Below, in pieces: positions 8,414 through 16,649 of a stretch of 64,000 nt of DNA. Numbering within the stretch: position 1 is the stretch's first letter; each line of letters opens with the position of its first letter. The stretch is from Ardenticatenaceae bacterium (GTDB lineage Bacteria > Chloroflexota > Anaerolineae > Promineifilales > Promineifilaceae). The notes under the pieces are model-generated. The model did no database searches and was not told where the DNA came from. It was given only the letters and a program-made list of their open reading frames with translations. The translations under genes were made by a program, and so were the position numbers. The DNA is taken from contig JACKCD010000006.1 of assembly GCA_020634215.1 (NCBI GenBank), positions 62,001 through 126,000 on the forward strand. Reading direction: 5' to 3'.

Positions 8414-9028
8414 TTATTCTTCCGAAAAATAGAGGCTAGGGTAGAAGGCGATGGTGAAGGCGTAGTTGTGGTGTGGTTCGCTGTCGTCATCGCTGTTGGC
8501 CGCGCCAAAATCCTTGATCAGCGTCTCTAGCCGTTCGATGAATTCGGGCAGGCGGCTTTCTGGTACGCGGGCGGTTTCGCGGGTGAGGACGGCGCGGCGC
8601 AGTTGTTCCGGCTTGCCTTGGTCTATTGAGAGAGCGCGGGCTTGCACGGTACGCAGGAAATCTTCGCGGGTTGTGTCCATGGTGCTGATGATAAGGGAGC
8701 TGATGGTGTCACGGCCGGCCGACGTGCCAAACGAGAGCAGCTCTGGGGCTATGTGAAAGGTGTGGGCGACGGCGCGGTAATCTTTTTCCTGCAAATTGGC
8801 AACCATCCGTGTTTCTGCCACCTCGATGATGCCGTGTTTTTCCAGCAGGCCGATGTGGTAATAGAGCTTGCTGGGTGCCAGCCCCAGTCGCTCCGCCACC
8901 TGCTTGACGGTGAGGGGTTCCATGATGAGCAATTCAACGATTTGGTTGCGGAGTGGGTCGGCTACCACCCGCAGTGTGTCAAGGTCGCCAATTGTAAATG
9001 TTTCTGTTGGTACGTTTTTTTTTATCAA
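8414..9028 (-). CDS. ArsR-family winged-helix transcriptional regulator
   Basis: The N-terminal part (LDTLRVVADPLRNQIVELL, then PLTVKQVAERLGLAPSKLYYHIGLLEKHGII) is a classical ArsR-type winged helix (about residues 13-75). A helical, probably dimerising or ligand-binding domain of about 130 residues follows. The frame opens at a TTG at 9100, but that TTG is part of a TTGACA -35 box. The better start is TTG 9028, preceded by AGGAAAAAGG. It is followed on the same strand by the MFS exporter, suggesting a regulator-efflux operon. An AT palindrome at 9046-9061, between promoter and start, is the likely autoregulatory operator. No metal-binding Cys pair is seen, so the inducer is probably organic. 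Confidence 0.8.
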   Translation of the reverse strand: MIKKNVPTETFTIGDLDTLRVVADPLRNQIVELLIMEPLTVKQVAERLGLAPSKLYYHIGLLEKHGIIEVAETRMVANLQEKDYRAVAHTFHIAPELLSFGTSAGRDTISSLIISTMDTTREDFLRTVQARALSIDQGKPEQLRRAVLTRETARVPESRLPEFIERLETLIKDFGAANSDDDSEPHHNYAFTIAFYPSLYFSEE

Positions 9029-9045
9029 TTGCCTTTTTCCTGTCG

Positions 9046-9061
9046 TTAAAATATATTTTAA
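9046..9061. promoter_or_regulatory. 16-bp perfect AT palindrome, candidate ArsR-type operator
   Basis: TTAAAATATATTTTAA is a perfect inverted repeat just downstream of the promoter at 9068-9100 and 18 bases upstream of the TTG start, where a repressor would block transcription of regulator and exporter. It has no C/G-rich palindrome core, so it is unrelated to AACGGCCGTT. Confidence 0.55.
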
Positions 9062-9067
9062 TGATAA

Positions 9068-9100
9068 ATCATAGTTTACCGATACGAAAGGATTTGTCAA
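9068..9100 (-). promoter_or_regulatory. Promoter of the regulator/MFS operon
   Basis: On the minus strand a consensus TTGACA (9100-9095) is followed after 16 bp by TAAACT (9078-9073), or after 21 bp by TATGAT. The former is the more likely -10. Confidence 0.55.
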
Positions 9101-9179
9101 GGGGGAAAACGGCCGTTTTCAAGTTAGACGACGGCCACCGACTAGGCAACTTGTGGGAGAAGGTTGGCGCGATGCGCGG

Positions 9180-9243
9180 ATGATACGGATTTTTTTCTTA
9201 TCCGCGAAAATCCGCTTCGATCCGTGTTATCCGCGCATCTATT
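9180..9243. repeat. ATCCGCG degenerate tandem repeat
   Basis: Units ATCCGCGAAA, ATCCGCTTCG, ATCCGTGTT and ATCCGCGC follow a mirror-image CGCGGATGATACGGAT, so the whole is partly inverted. The 234-bp gap (9029-9262) contains this, one palindrome near 9107, and the regulator promoter. Confidence 0.65.
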
Positions 9244-9262
9244 TTCTTGTTCCGAGAGGTGG

Positions 9263-10126
9263 TTAGGGTTGGGCTAACAATTGTAGGAGCCGTTCATTAG
9301 GGGGTAATGGCAGAAAAGTGTCCCATTCCAGAAAATACCCTTCGGGGTCATAGCCAACGAAGATGTGGACGAGGTTGCTTTCGTCGGTTACGGCAGGGGT
9401 GCGGAGGCGGAAGTCGGGATGGGCGGCAGCGTGGGCAAACCAGCCGTTGACATCATCAGTGAAGAAGGAAACCGTGACCGCTTTTTGCTCGGTAGCCGGG
9501 TGCATTCCCTTTTCGCCGGAGACGGGGCCAAGAAAACTGCTGCCCGTGACCTGATACACCTTGGCCCATCCCTGGTCAACCAGCAAATTGATCCCCAGCA
9601 GCGATTCATAGAACTGTTCGGCGCGGGCAAGGTCGTTGTAGTAGAGCCAAAGAACGGTGGCACGAATTTCTAGCTCCGGCGGGCGCGTGCCGCCGACGCT
9701 GTAGGTGGGCGGCAGGGCGGCGAGAATGGGGAGCAGGGTTTCGTTTTCGGGGTGGAGGTTGAACCGTTCGATTTCGAGGTAGTAGCCTTCGGGGTCGAAG
9801 GCGACAAAGCCATCGTGGGCGGAACCTTCGCGCCGCTGGTAGGGGTTGCGAATGGGTACGCCCAAGCGGGTGAGGTAATCGTACCATCCTTCGACCTGCT
9901 CGGTGACGAGGGCGATGGCGACGCTTTTGGGTTCGTCGGCGCTGTGCATCCCGGATGCCACGTCAACAAGGGTGAGGTAGCTGCTGTGGGCGACGCGCAT
10001 GATTTTGGCGAAGCCGTAATCAACGGCCGTTTCCAGCCCCATCACATCCCGATAAAACGCCCATGCCTTGTCCACATCCTGGTAATAAAAAAAGGCATTG
10101 GTTGCCTGAATAGATAAATGGCTCAT
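9263..10126 (-). CDS. Tandem VOC (glyoxalase/bleomycin-resistance/dioxygenase) protein
   Basis: Two vicinal-oxygen-chelate modules are fused. Residues about 1-130 contain NAFFYYQDVDKAWAFYRDVMGLE and FVAFDPEGYYLEIERF; residues about 150-285 contain LWLYYNDLARAEQFYESLLGI and VGYDPEGYFLEWDTF. The repeated D-P-E-G-Y-x-L-E strand carries the usual metal-ligand Glu. The start is set at ATG 10126 (MSHLSI), preceded by AGGAGG 7 bases upstream; a longer frame to 10183 lacks such a site. The family includes glyoxalases, extradiol dioxygenases and resistance proteins; the substrate cannot be read from sequence. The gene is divergent from the dehydrogenase gene with only 51 bp between, so promoters must overlap. 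Confidence 0.8.
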   Translation of the reverse strand: MSHLSIQATNAFFYYQDVDKAWAFYRDVMGLETAVDYGFAKIMRVAHSSYLTLVDVASGMHSADEPKSVAIALVTEQVEGWYDYLTRLGVPIRNPYQRREGSAHDGFVAFDPEGYYLEIERFNLHPENETLLPILAALPPTYSVGGTRPPELEIRATVLWLYYNDLARAEQFYESLLGINLLVDQGWAKVYQVTGSSFLGPVSGEKGMHPATEQKAVTVSFFTDDVNGWFAHAAAHPDFRLRTPAVTDESNLVHIFVGYDPEGYFLEWDTFLPLPPNERLLQLLAQP

Positions 10127-10177
10127 TTCTTGCCTCCTGTTGATAGTGAGAAGTATAGTAAACCTTAGGAGGTTGTT

Positions 10178-11152
10178 ATGCAACGACTACAGCTTGTGGT
10201 GCTTGATGATTATGAGGGGCAAATGGCGACGGCGCCGGCGATGGCGCGGCTGCGGGAATTGGCGGAGGTGGTGGTGTTGAAACGGCCGTTAACCCCCGCC
10301 GACCATCCCTTGCTCAGCCAGACCCATATTTTGTTTGCTATTCGTGAGCGCACCCGTTTGGATGCCGATTTTTTTGCCGCTTGCCCGAACCTACGGCTTG
10401 TCTTGCAGAGCGGCGGTCACGCCTATCATCTGGACAAAGCGGCGGCGACGGAGCGGGGGATTGTGGTGGCCTTGGGGCGGCAGATCAAGATGCCCACGGT
10501 GGCGATTCCTGAGCTGACTTTTGGCCTGATCTTGTCCTTGAAGCGGCAAATTCATGCGCTGAATGCCCAAATGGCGCAGGGGGCGTGGCCGACGACACCC
10601 ATGGGGTCGTCCTTGGCGGGGAAAACGTTGGGCATTTTGGGGTACGGCCGGCATGGCCGCCCGGTGGCGCGGGTGGCGCAGGCGTTTGGCATGAAGGTGG
10701 TTGCTTGGGATCGCAGCGGCAAACCTGCCCCATCTGATGACGGCGTGCAGCGGTTGCCGCTGCCAGACACGTTGGCTTGTGCCGATGTGGTCTCTATCCA
10801 TTTGCGGCTTTCGCCGGAATCAACGGGGTTGATTGGGGCGGCCGAATTGGCGCAAATGCGGTCGGATGCACTGCTCATTAACACGGCGCGGGGGGCAATT
10901 GTGGATGAGGCTGCTTTGGTGCAGGCGTTGCAAACCCATACCATTGCCGGGGCGGGGCTGGATGTCTTTGCCGTGGAGCCATTGCCGGCCGATAGCCCGC
11001 TGCGAACGCTGCCGAACGTGGTGCTGACACCCCACATTGGTTGGAAGACGACGGAGATTTTCCATGAGTTTGCGGCGAAGGCAGCGGAACAGTTGGAGGC
11101 GTGGATAAACGGCCGTTTATCCACCAGCGACATGCTAAACCCGCCTGTCTAA
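10178..11152 (+). CDS. D-2-hydroxyacid dehydrogenase, NAD-dependent
   Basis: The 324-residue protein has the two-domain D-isomer-specific dehydrogenase layout. A Rossmann glycine motif (LGILGYGRHG, about residues 148-157) is followed by the catalytic triad: Arg238 in INTARGA, Glu in DVFAVEPL, and His in LTPHIGW. The family reduces 2-ketoacids such as glyoxylate, hydroxypyruvate or phosphohydroxypyruvate; the lack of an ACT domain argues against classic SerA. An AGGAGG lies 5 bases before the ATG. Palindromes interrupt it near residue 36 (LKRPLTP) and at the C-terminus (WINGRLST), showing how the repeat is tolerated in surface loops. Confidence 0.88.
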   Translation: MQRLQLVVLDDYEGQMATAPAMARLRELAEVVVLKRPLTPADHPLLSQTHILFAIRERTRLDADFFAACPNLRLVLQSGGHAYHLDKAAATERGIVVALGRQIKMPTVAIPELTFGLILSLKRQIHALNAQMAQGAWPTTPMGSSLAGKTLGILGYGRHGRPVARVAQAFGMKVVAWDRSGKPAPSDDGVQRLPLPDTLACADVVSIHLRLSPESTGLIGAAELAQMRSDALLINTARGAIVDEAALVQALQTHTIAGAGLDVFAVEPLPADSPLRTLPNVVLTPHIGWKTTEIFHEFAAKAAEQLEAWINGRLSTSDMLNPPV

Positions 11153-11387
11153 CCCTTGGGCAACACCTAACCCGCCAGATTAAACACAACCCAGGTGAAA
11201 ACTGGTTTACGCCGCTGCGCGTGAAAATAGGGCAAAATCACGCTTATCTTCTAGCCCACGCTATTCCCACATTATCCTCTTCAATTCCGCCTGATATACC
11301 CCGCCAAAACGTTGCTGTTTTTGGGCTAGTTTTCTTGTCTGTACTGTGTGTGACAATAATTGAATAACCTAGGAAGGAGTGTATCAT

Positions 11388-11591
11388 ATGAATAAGTATT
11401 GGATGGTGTATCGTCCCCAACCCAAGCGTGAATTAGGTGAAGATTTGAGCAGCCGTCAGCCTGATCCTGAGCTGGTAGATGTGCCAGCGCAACCCAGTAT
11501 GAGTCGAACATGGCTTTTTTTGACAGCGTTGCGCCGCAACATTCGTCGCCTGCGGGTTGGTGGGCAAAGAAAGCGACTGTCTGAGGCGTAA
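11388..11591 (+). CDS. Small basic hypothetical protein
   Basis: A strong AGGAAGGAG 8 bases before ATG 11388 supports translation of a 67-residue protein starting MNKYWMVYRP. It has an acidic-Pro middle and a very basic tail (LRRNIRRLRVGGQRKRLSEA), which could bind nucleic acid or membrane. No family is recognised. It is monocistronic, with its own strong terminator 30 bp downstream. Confidence 0.6.
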   Translation: MNKYWMVYRPQPKRELGEDLSSRQPDPELVDVPAQPSMSRTWLFLTALRRNIRRLRVGGQRKRLSEA

Positions 11592-11620
11592 GCCATTCGT
11601 TTTTGTAGGGCGGATAGAAG

Positions 11621-11657
11621 GGAACACAGATGGGTAACTCGTTTGTGTTCCTTTTTT
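11621..11657 (+). terminator. Rho-independent terminator after the small basic protein
   Basis: The 8-bp stem GGAACACA (11621-11628) / TGTGTTCC (11644-11651) is followed immediately by six T. Confidence 0.8.
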
Positions 11658-11836
11658 ATTGGGCGATCTTTTTGCTGGGCAAATGTTGATCCAAAGATCG
11701 GTGTGGCGAAACGGCCGTTTGTGTTACAACAAAGTGCAAACATACAGCCATTCACAAATAATCTCATTGGTGAATGGGAGATTGGTGATTATGAACCTTC
11801 GTCAGTCTCTAATCTCCTTTGATTTGCGAGGAACCC

Positions 11837-12649
11837 ATGATAAATAACTACATTTGCATAACCTGCGGCGTGCAGTTTGCCGCCACGGACGAACCGCCCG
11901 CTCACTGCCCCATTTGCGAAGACGAACGGCAATACGTACACCCCGACGGCCAACGGTGGACGACGCTGGCGGCACTACGGGAGACGCACCACAACGAATT
12001 GACCGAGTGGGAGCCAGGGCTGTGGGGGATTCAAACCGTACCGAAGTTTGCCATTGGACAACGGCCGTTATTGATCCAAGCCACTGGTGGCAACATTTTG
12101 TGGGATTGCCACAGCCTGATTGACGACGCAACGGTGGCAGCGGTGGAAAAATTGGGTGGCATCAGTGCCATTGCCATTTGCCATCCCCATTTTTATGACA
12201 GCATGGTGGCCTGGAGCCATGCCTTTGGCGGCGTGCCGGTTTATTTACCCGCCGCCGACCAACAGTGGGTGATGCGCTCCGACCCGGTGCTGAACTTTTG
12301 GGAAGGCGACACGCTGGAACTGGCCGACGGCATCACCGTCATTCGCTGCGGCGGTCATTTTCCCGGTTCCAGCGTGCTGCACTGGGCGGCGGGGGCTGAG
12401 GGGCGGGGGGCGTTGCTGACGGGCGACACGATTACAGTGGTGGCGGATCGGCGGTTTGTGACCTTTATGTACAGCTACCCCAACGACATTCCACTGAACG
12501 CAACGGCCGTTAATCGCATCGTTGCCACCGTAGAACCCTTTCAATTTGACCGTATTTATGGGGGTTGGACGGATGCAATTGTGCAGAGCGGGGCGAAAAC
12601 GGCCGTTTTGCGCTCCGCCGAACGATACATCAAGGCCATCAGTGGTTAA
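11837..12649 (+). CDS. MBL-fold metallo-hydrolase with N-terminal zinc-ribbon
   Basis: The protein begins with a rubredoxin-like zinc ribbon (CITC at residues 8-11 and CPIC near 25), then a metallo-beta-lactamase fold. Metal ligands are seen as HPHFYD (a variant of HxHxDH), GGHFPGS (third His) and LLTGDT (bridging Asp). ATG 11837 is preferred over an upstream in-frame ATG because GAGGA lies 5 bases before it. The family hydrolyses varied substrates; a zinc ribbon plus MBL is common among cytosolic hydrolases of unknown role. Three palindromes fall in the gene (QRPLLIQ, NATAVNR, AKTAVLR). It converges on the M24 gene and shares a bidirectional terminator with it. Confidence 0.82.
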   Translation: MINNYICITCGVQFAATDEPPAHCPICEDERQYVHPDGQRWTTLAALRETHHNELTEWEPGLWGIQTVPKFAIGQRPLLIQATGGNILWDCHSLIDDATVAAVEKLGGISAIAICHPHFYDSMVAWSHAFGGVPVYLPAADQQWVMRSDPVLNFWEGDTLELADGITVIRCGGHFPGSSVLHWAAGAEGRGALLTGDTITVVADRRFVTFMYSYPNDIPLNATAVNRIVATVEPFQFDRIYGGWTDAIVQSGAKTAVLRSAERYIKAISG

Positions 12650-12716
12650 ATAGGACGCAGATTGACCTGAGTCATCTGTTTTGATCAGGACTATCAGGAT
12701 AATCTGCGTCCTATTT
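12648..12716. terminator. Bidirectional terminator between convergent genes
   Basis: A 16-bp perfect stem (AAATAGGACGCAGATT at 12648-12663 and its complement at 12701-12716) overlaps the MBL stop codon. It has A/T tracts on both outer sides, so it could stop transcription from both genes. The loop is 37 nt. Confidence 0.75.
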
Positions 12717-12734
12717 TCTTTCTCCGACAGATTA

Positions 12735-14060
12735 CTAGCCGAGCAATGGTTCTTCAAATGGGTAAGTTGACAGAACTTCGTAGCCTGTTTCGGTGATGAG
12801 AACCTGTTCTTCCAGCTTCACCCCCTCACGGCCGTTTTTGCGCCCTACATAGCTTTCGACACACAGCACCATCCCCGGCTCCACGATGCCGTCGTAGCCG
12901 TAGTTGGCCCAGGCATCGGGGAAGTAAATGCTGGGATATTCGTCGGCCAGGCCAACGCCGTGGTAGAAGAGGGAGTAGCGGTTGTAGCGAGTGGGGTCGG
13001 GGAGAACGGCCGTTTCTGTTAACTCCCGAAAGCTCATCCCCGGCCGCAGAATCGCCGTGTTGCGCACAATCTGGTCATAGGCCAGCCCATAAATTTCCCG
13101 CTGTTCCGCCGTGGGAGCCACATCGCCACACAGCCACGTCCGCGAAATGTCTACGCAGATGCCGTAAGGGCCAATCAGGTCGGTGTCAAAGGCCATGAGT
13201 TCGCCATTTTGGATCGGCCGGCTGCTGCATTCCTGAAACCAGGGGTTGGTGCGTGGCCCTGCCGTCAGCAGCCGCGTTTCAATCCATTCGCCGCCGCGAG
13301 CAATATTTTCCGCATGAAGATAGCTCCACAGCCGCTGCTCCGTTACCCCCGGCACAAAGTGGTCGCGCATGGCGGCTATCGCCTGCTCACAGGCCGCAAT
13401 GGCCCGCCGCATCGCCACAATCTCCTCTGGGTGCTTGATGGCGCGTGCCAATTCCATGATTTCTTCGCCGTTGTGAACCGTTAGCCCCTCGTTTTGCAGC
13501 GCCAGCAGCCCCTCCGGGTTGCATTTGTCCAGCGCCAGCCGCCGGTTGCCGCCGCCGTGCTGCCGCACCAAATCGCCGATTTCCGCCGCCCACAGCCGTG
13601 CCTGCTCTTCGTATCTGTCCCCGGCAATGAGGTAGTACCAGGCGCGGGCGGTGCGAATTTCGCTAATCAGTTCGAGATGGTCGCTGAGGTGTTCGGCACC
13701 GTGGTAATCAAAGAGAATGACAGGCCCTTCGGTGGGAATGTAGGCGTAGCGGTTGGCGTTGTGGAGAATCCAGACCTGCATGTTAGTGGAGTCGGTGGCG
13801 TAGCGGATGTTGATGGGGTCATAGACGACGATGCCCGCATAGTCAAAGCGGCGCAAAAGTTGGCGAATGCGCTCCAAGCGATAGCGGCGAATGGTGTCTA
13901 GGTGGGGGGCGGGCAGACCGAGTGCTGCCCATTCACCTTCAGCCAGTGACCCCGGCCCCAGCAGGTGGGCATTCAGCCCCTTCGCGTAGGCAACTGTTTC
14001 GTCTGATGGGGCTTGCATGGCCCCAATTTTGGCGCGGTGGCGACCGACGATTGTTGTCAT
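12735..14060 (-). CDS. M24-family metalloprotein, DddP-like (DMSP lyase/creatinase-type)
   Basis: The 441-residue protein has an N-terminal creatinase-like domain with DPINIRYATDSTNMQ and a C-terminal pita-bread domain. Metal ligands are Asp292, Asp294 and Asp304 (FDTDLIGPYGICVD), His367 (YHGVGLADE), Glu402 (CVESY) and Glu417 (KLEEQVLIT). The spacing 292-294-304-367-402-417 almost exactly reproduces the ligand spacing I recall for the DMSP lyase DddP (295-297-307-371-406-421). The extra second Asp distinguishes DddP-like proteins from aminopeptidase P. GGEWIETRLL and GPRTNPWFQEC also match what I recall of that family. DMSP cleavage is therefore plausible, but a related hydrolase is possible. 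AAGGGA precedes the start. The protein is cytosolic and monocistronic. Confidence 0.8.
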   Translation of the reverse strand: MTTIVGRHRAKIGAMQAPSDETVAYAKGLNAHLLGPGSLAEGEWAALGLPAPHLDTIRRYRLERIRQLLRRFDYAGIVVYDPINIRYATDSTNMQVWILHNANRYAYIPTEGPVILFDYHGAEHLSDHLELISEIRTARAWYYLIAGDRYEEQARLWAAEIGDLVRQHGGGNRRLALDKCNPEGLLALQNEGLTVHNGEEIMELARAIKHPEEIVAMRRAIAACEQAIAAMRDHFVPGVTEQRLWSYLHAENIARGGEWIETRLLTAGPRTNPWFQECSSRPIQNGELMAFDTDLIGPYGICVDISRTWLCGDVAPTAEQREIYGLAYDQIVRNTAILRPGMSFRELTETAVLPDPTRYNRYSLFYHGVGLADEYPSIYFPDAWANYGYDGIVEPGMVLCVESYVGRKNGREGVKLEEQVLITETGYEVLSTYPFEEPLLG

Positions 14061-14142
14061 AAGCTTATCCCTTGTGCAAAAAATAGGGCGCAGGTTAGCC
14101 TGATTGATGACGGTTAATCAAGCCGATTTGCGATGGATTACC

Positions 14143-14610
14143 CTAGCCTTGGAAGAAGATAAAGTCGAGATCGCCGGGGGAGTGGCCTTGTTCGGTGAGA
14201 AGCTGGGCGAGTTCGGCGTGGTGCTGCATCCCGTGCAGCAGAACTTGCTGCAAGATGCGCCAGCGGGGGAAGCTCATAGTGTGGCCGCGCAGCGTGGTTA
14301 AATCGGCACTGCCGGCGATGTCGTCGTCGTTGAGGCTGGCAAGCAAGGTGCTCCACTTGCTTTGCTCCTCCAAAAAACTGGTTTTCAGCTTGTTGAGCGT
14401 GGGAAATTGGTCGGCGGCAAGGTGGGCGGGCTGCTGACCGGTTTCGAGAGCGGTGCGATAGCTGTAGTCGGTGCTGAGGAGGTGGCTGAGGGTTTGGTGG
14501 CAGGTGGAGAAAACGGCCGTTTCTGCCACCTTTTCCACCAACGCCAGCAGCCGCTGGGTGGTGTGCCAATGATAGGCGAACAAGGTTTGGTAATGAGATT
14601 GCATGGTCAT
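14143..14610 (-). CDS. DinB/YfiT-like four-helix metalloenzyme family protein
   Basis: The start is taken as ATG 14610 (MTMQSHYQTLF); upstream residues read as non-coding. The 155-residue helical protein has the DinB arrangement of metal-binding His: YHWH early, the HLLSTDYSYR helix, and LLHGMQHHAELAQLL near the C-terminus. Members are often thiol transferases or damage-inducible proteins of unknown activity. A perfect TATAAT lies only 6 bases before the ATG and there is no Shine-Dalgarno sequence, so the message is probably leaderless. Confidence 0.75.
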   Translation of the reverse strand: MTMQSHYQTLFAYHWHTTQRLLALVEKVAETAVFSTCHQTLSHLLSTDYSYRTALETGQQPAHLAADQFPTLNKLKTSFLEEQSKWSTLLASLNDDDIAGSADLTTLRGHTMSFPRWRILQQVLLHGMQHHAELAQLLTEQGHSPGDLDFIFFQG

Positions 14611-14616
14611 GAGGAA

Positions 14617-14622
14617 ATTATA
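14617..14622 (-). promoter_or_regulatory. -10 box of a leaderless DinB-like gene
   Basis: TATAAT on the minus strand ends 6 nt before the ATG, which would place the transcription start at the A of the start codon. The -35 is weak. The same 6-nt arrangement occurs at mutY, at the TPR gene 23781 and at the toxin gene 54397. Confidence 0.5.
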
Positions 14623-14728
14623 CCAACCAAGGTTACAAACTTGTATCTTTTTGTCTGCCAGAGAGCATTTCAGTTTTGGGGCATTGATAAACTCACCTCT
14701 CCGCAAGCCAATTTCTCAGCCAAGAATT

Positions 14729-14836
14729 GTCATTTCGACCCTTCGGCAGCCTCAGGGTAGGCTCATGTCTTTGAGGAGAAATCCCACTCAAATGGCGGCT
14801 ATGAGAACGGGATTTCTCGGAGGACCTCGAAATGAC
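14729..14836. repeat. 108-bp palindromic repeat element (REP/MITE-like)
   Basis: Nested inverted repeats are seen: GTCATTTCGA at 14729-14738 with TCGAAATGAC at 14827-14836, and GAGAAATCCC at 14776-14785 with GGGATTTCTC at 14809-14818. The element has no coding capacity and could form a long hairpin. It sits in the gap between the DinB-like gene and the IS element. Confidence 0.75.
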
Positions 14837-14871
14837 ACTGGGTTTCCCATCTACGCAGTTAAAGATTAGGT

Positions 14872-16432
14872 CAAACTTGTTACCTTATTTTTGCGCAAAC
14901 AGAGCGCATTTCTATTCAATTTAACATAATCCATGCAAATGGAGGCCGTTTCTATTCAAAGTCTGAGCCACAACGGCCGTTACAGTACCTTTCCAAACAA
15001 ATAATCAGTTCATCAGCGTAAGGATGCGAGGCCAGCAAATCAATTCGTTTGAGTTGTCGTGCCCGAAAATAGAGCCGACCCGGCACGGCCAACAAATCGC
15101 GCACGATGCGTTTAAGACCCCAATCGGCAAAACGGGAATCGGCTAAAGCCTGGCTATGAAAGTCAGCCAGCAAATTATGAGCCAAATCGGTGAGTAAGAC
15201 CAACGCTTTTTGTGCCATGAAATTCCGCTTACGACGTGCCGATAGATGCAAACCGCTCTTATCGGCACGAAATTGCTCAATTTCAGCTCCCCCTCTCTGG
15301 TTATACCGTTGCATGAAGGCTTTCTTAGAAGGAAAAGAGAGCGTGGTGACGTAGTAGCTATGTTTGAGTTTTCCTTTATGTAAACGTCTTTTGACCACCA
15401 CTTGGACAGGTTGACCGAGGTCAAAAGGGGGTGCCACCCAACCCAAGAGGCTTTGCTCATCATAGACATCCCAACGGGAAACAGAGTCGGCCAACGCTTT
15501 GGCTCGCTTACCGGAAAAGCCTTTGCCTAGCACTTGATAACCTCTGGCAAGTAGCCAACGTAGGTTTTCGTCTGTGCCAGAACCACCATCAAGGCGGTAA
15601 AGTGTGCGTTTTCGTTGCTCTGGTGCTAACTCAAATGAACTTTCGACACCTAGCACCGCTTGTTGCAAACATTGCATGGTCAACTGGTTACCTGGAAACA
15701 GGCCAGACCATAAGGTTTCGTGGTAAGAAATGGCATTGACACGAGCTAATTGGCGCACAATCCTGTTTTTTTACCACTGGCATACCCTTTTTGACCTCCT
15801 TCTGCCTGTTGTCCACAGGGTAAAGCCGATAAATCAAAGTCCAATTCCAAAAAGGCACGCCAATCATGATGTCGGACTTGGCTACAACGGTCGCTGATTT
15901 GGCGAACGGCAAGCTCCAATTGAGCGAGATTCATTTGAGTTAGGTCATCCAGACCCCTAGAGAGGGTTGATTGGTCAGCAAAGCCACTAATTCGTTTGAC
16001 TTGTGCCAATTGTTGCTCTGGACGAAGTTTCGTATTGACAACGGAAATGTACTCACAGCCGGCTAGAATGCTCACCAAGGTCTGTTCGAGCTTCTCAGCC
16101 AGCGTAAAATCGCCGTTTTGGGTCGCTGATGTGACTGATTGTAAAGGTTCTAGGACTTTTTCGGCCTCATAATAAGCCAACAAAGCCGCTAGGGGTGCAT
16201 ATTGAGTGTTAGTAAATTCGTGGGTCAGACCCAATTCCAGCTTCATCATTTCACGCTCCTCTTGCTCTAAGTCAAATGAACTTTTTGAGGATCGTGGCAC
16301 AATGTCTGAAAACAGCCTAATCAATACCCAAAATCGGAATAGAAATGCCCTCTGTTTGCAGCTAGGTGTTCAAAATGAATAGAAACCGCCTCTGTTTGCA
16401 CGTTTTCGTGCAAAAATAAGGTGTTAAGTTTG
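14872..16432 (-). mobile_element. Insertion sequence, IS4/IS1380-like (about 1.56 kb)
   Basis: Terminal inverted repeats are CAAACTT-N3-ACCTTATTTTTGC at 14872-14895 and its complement at 16410-16432. They continue inward with imperfect copies of GCAAACAGAG...TTTCTATTC on both sides; the right end carries this subterminal motif twice (about 16343 and 16381). One two-frame DDE transposase fills the element. No clear target duplication is visible. Confidence 0.75.
14952..16324 (-). CDS. DDE transposase of the IS, split by a -1 shift at an A7 run
   Basis: The first part (16324-15746) holds the N-terminal domain and the first catalytic Asp (LDFDLSALPCG), ending soon after KGYASGKK. The second part (15758-14952) continues at once with RQLARVNAISYHETL. 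It holds the second Asp (YRLDGGSGTDENLRWLL) and a C-terminal helical region (LTDLAHNLLADF). The two join by a -1 shift at GGTAAAAAAACAGG. This could be programmed slippage or an inactivating indel; the homopolymer makes slippage plausible. The fold resembles IS1380/IS4 transposases. One AACGGCCGTT lies at the extreme 3' end (CNGRCGSDFE). Confidence 0.7.
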
Positions 16433-16649
16433 CCCCCAAACTGAAATACACCCGTCTGCCAATAACAGGTGGCAGGTAGCAAGTGTAGCAGGCACTTGTT
16501 ACTGGCCTCTTGTTACTTGTGGTTAACGGCCGTTTGTCTCGGCGACGCGAATCGGTATGATTAGCCTCTTTGAACAAAATTTTATAGAACAAAGTGACTA
16601 GAGATTAGAGCTTCATGCAATCTCCAATCTCTAATCGCCAATTTCAACC
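16433..16649. repeat. Short-unit inverted repeats upstream of the UDP-sugar dehydrogenase
   Basis: Imperfect inverted tandems of GGTGGCAGGTAGCAAGTG and CACTTGTTAC types (16460-16520) are followed by one palindrome near 16525. AGAGATTAGAG/CAATCTCCAATCTCTAATC then follow directly before the ATG at 16650. No gene is supported. Confidence 0.6.

Noticed and set aside
9029..9100. Upstream TTG start (9100) for the ArsR regulator
   Set aside because: The TTG is part of a consensus TTGACA -35 box on the same strand, and the next 24 residues are AT-rich leader DNA with an operator palindrome.
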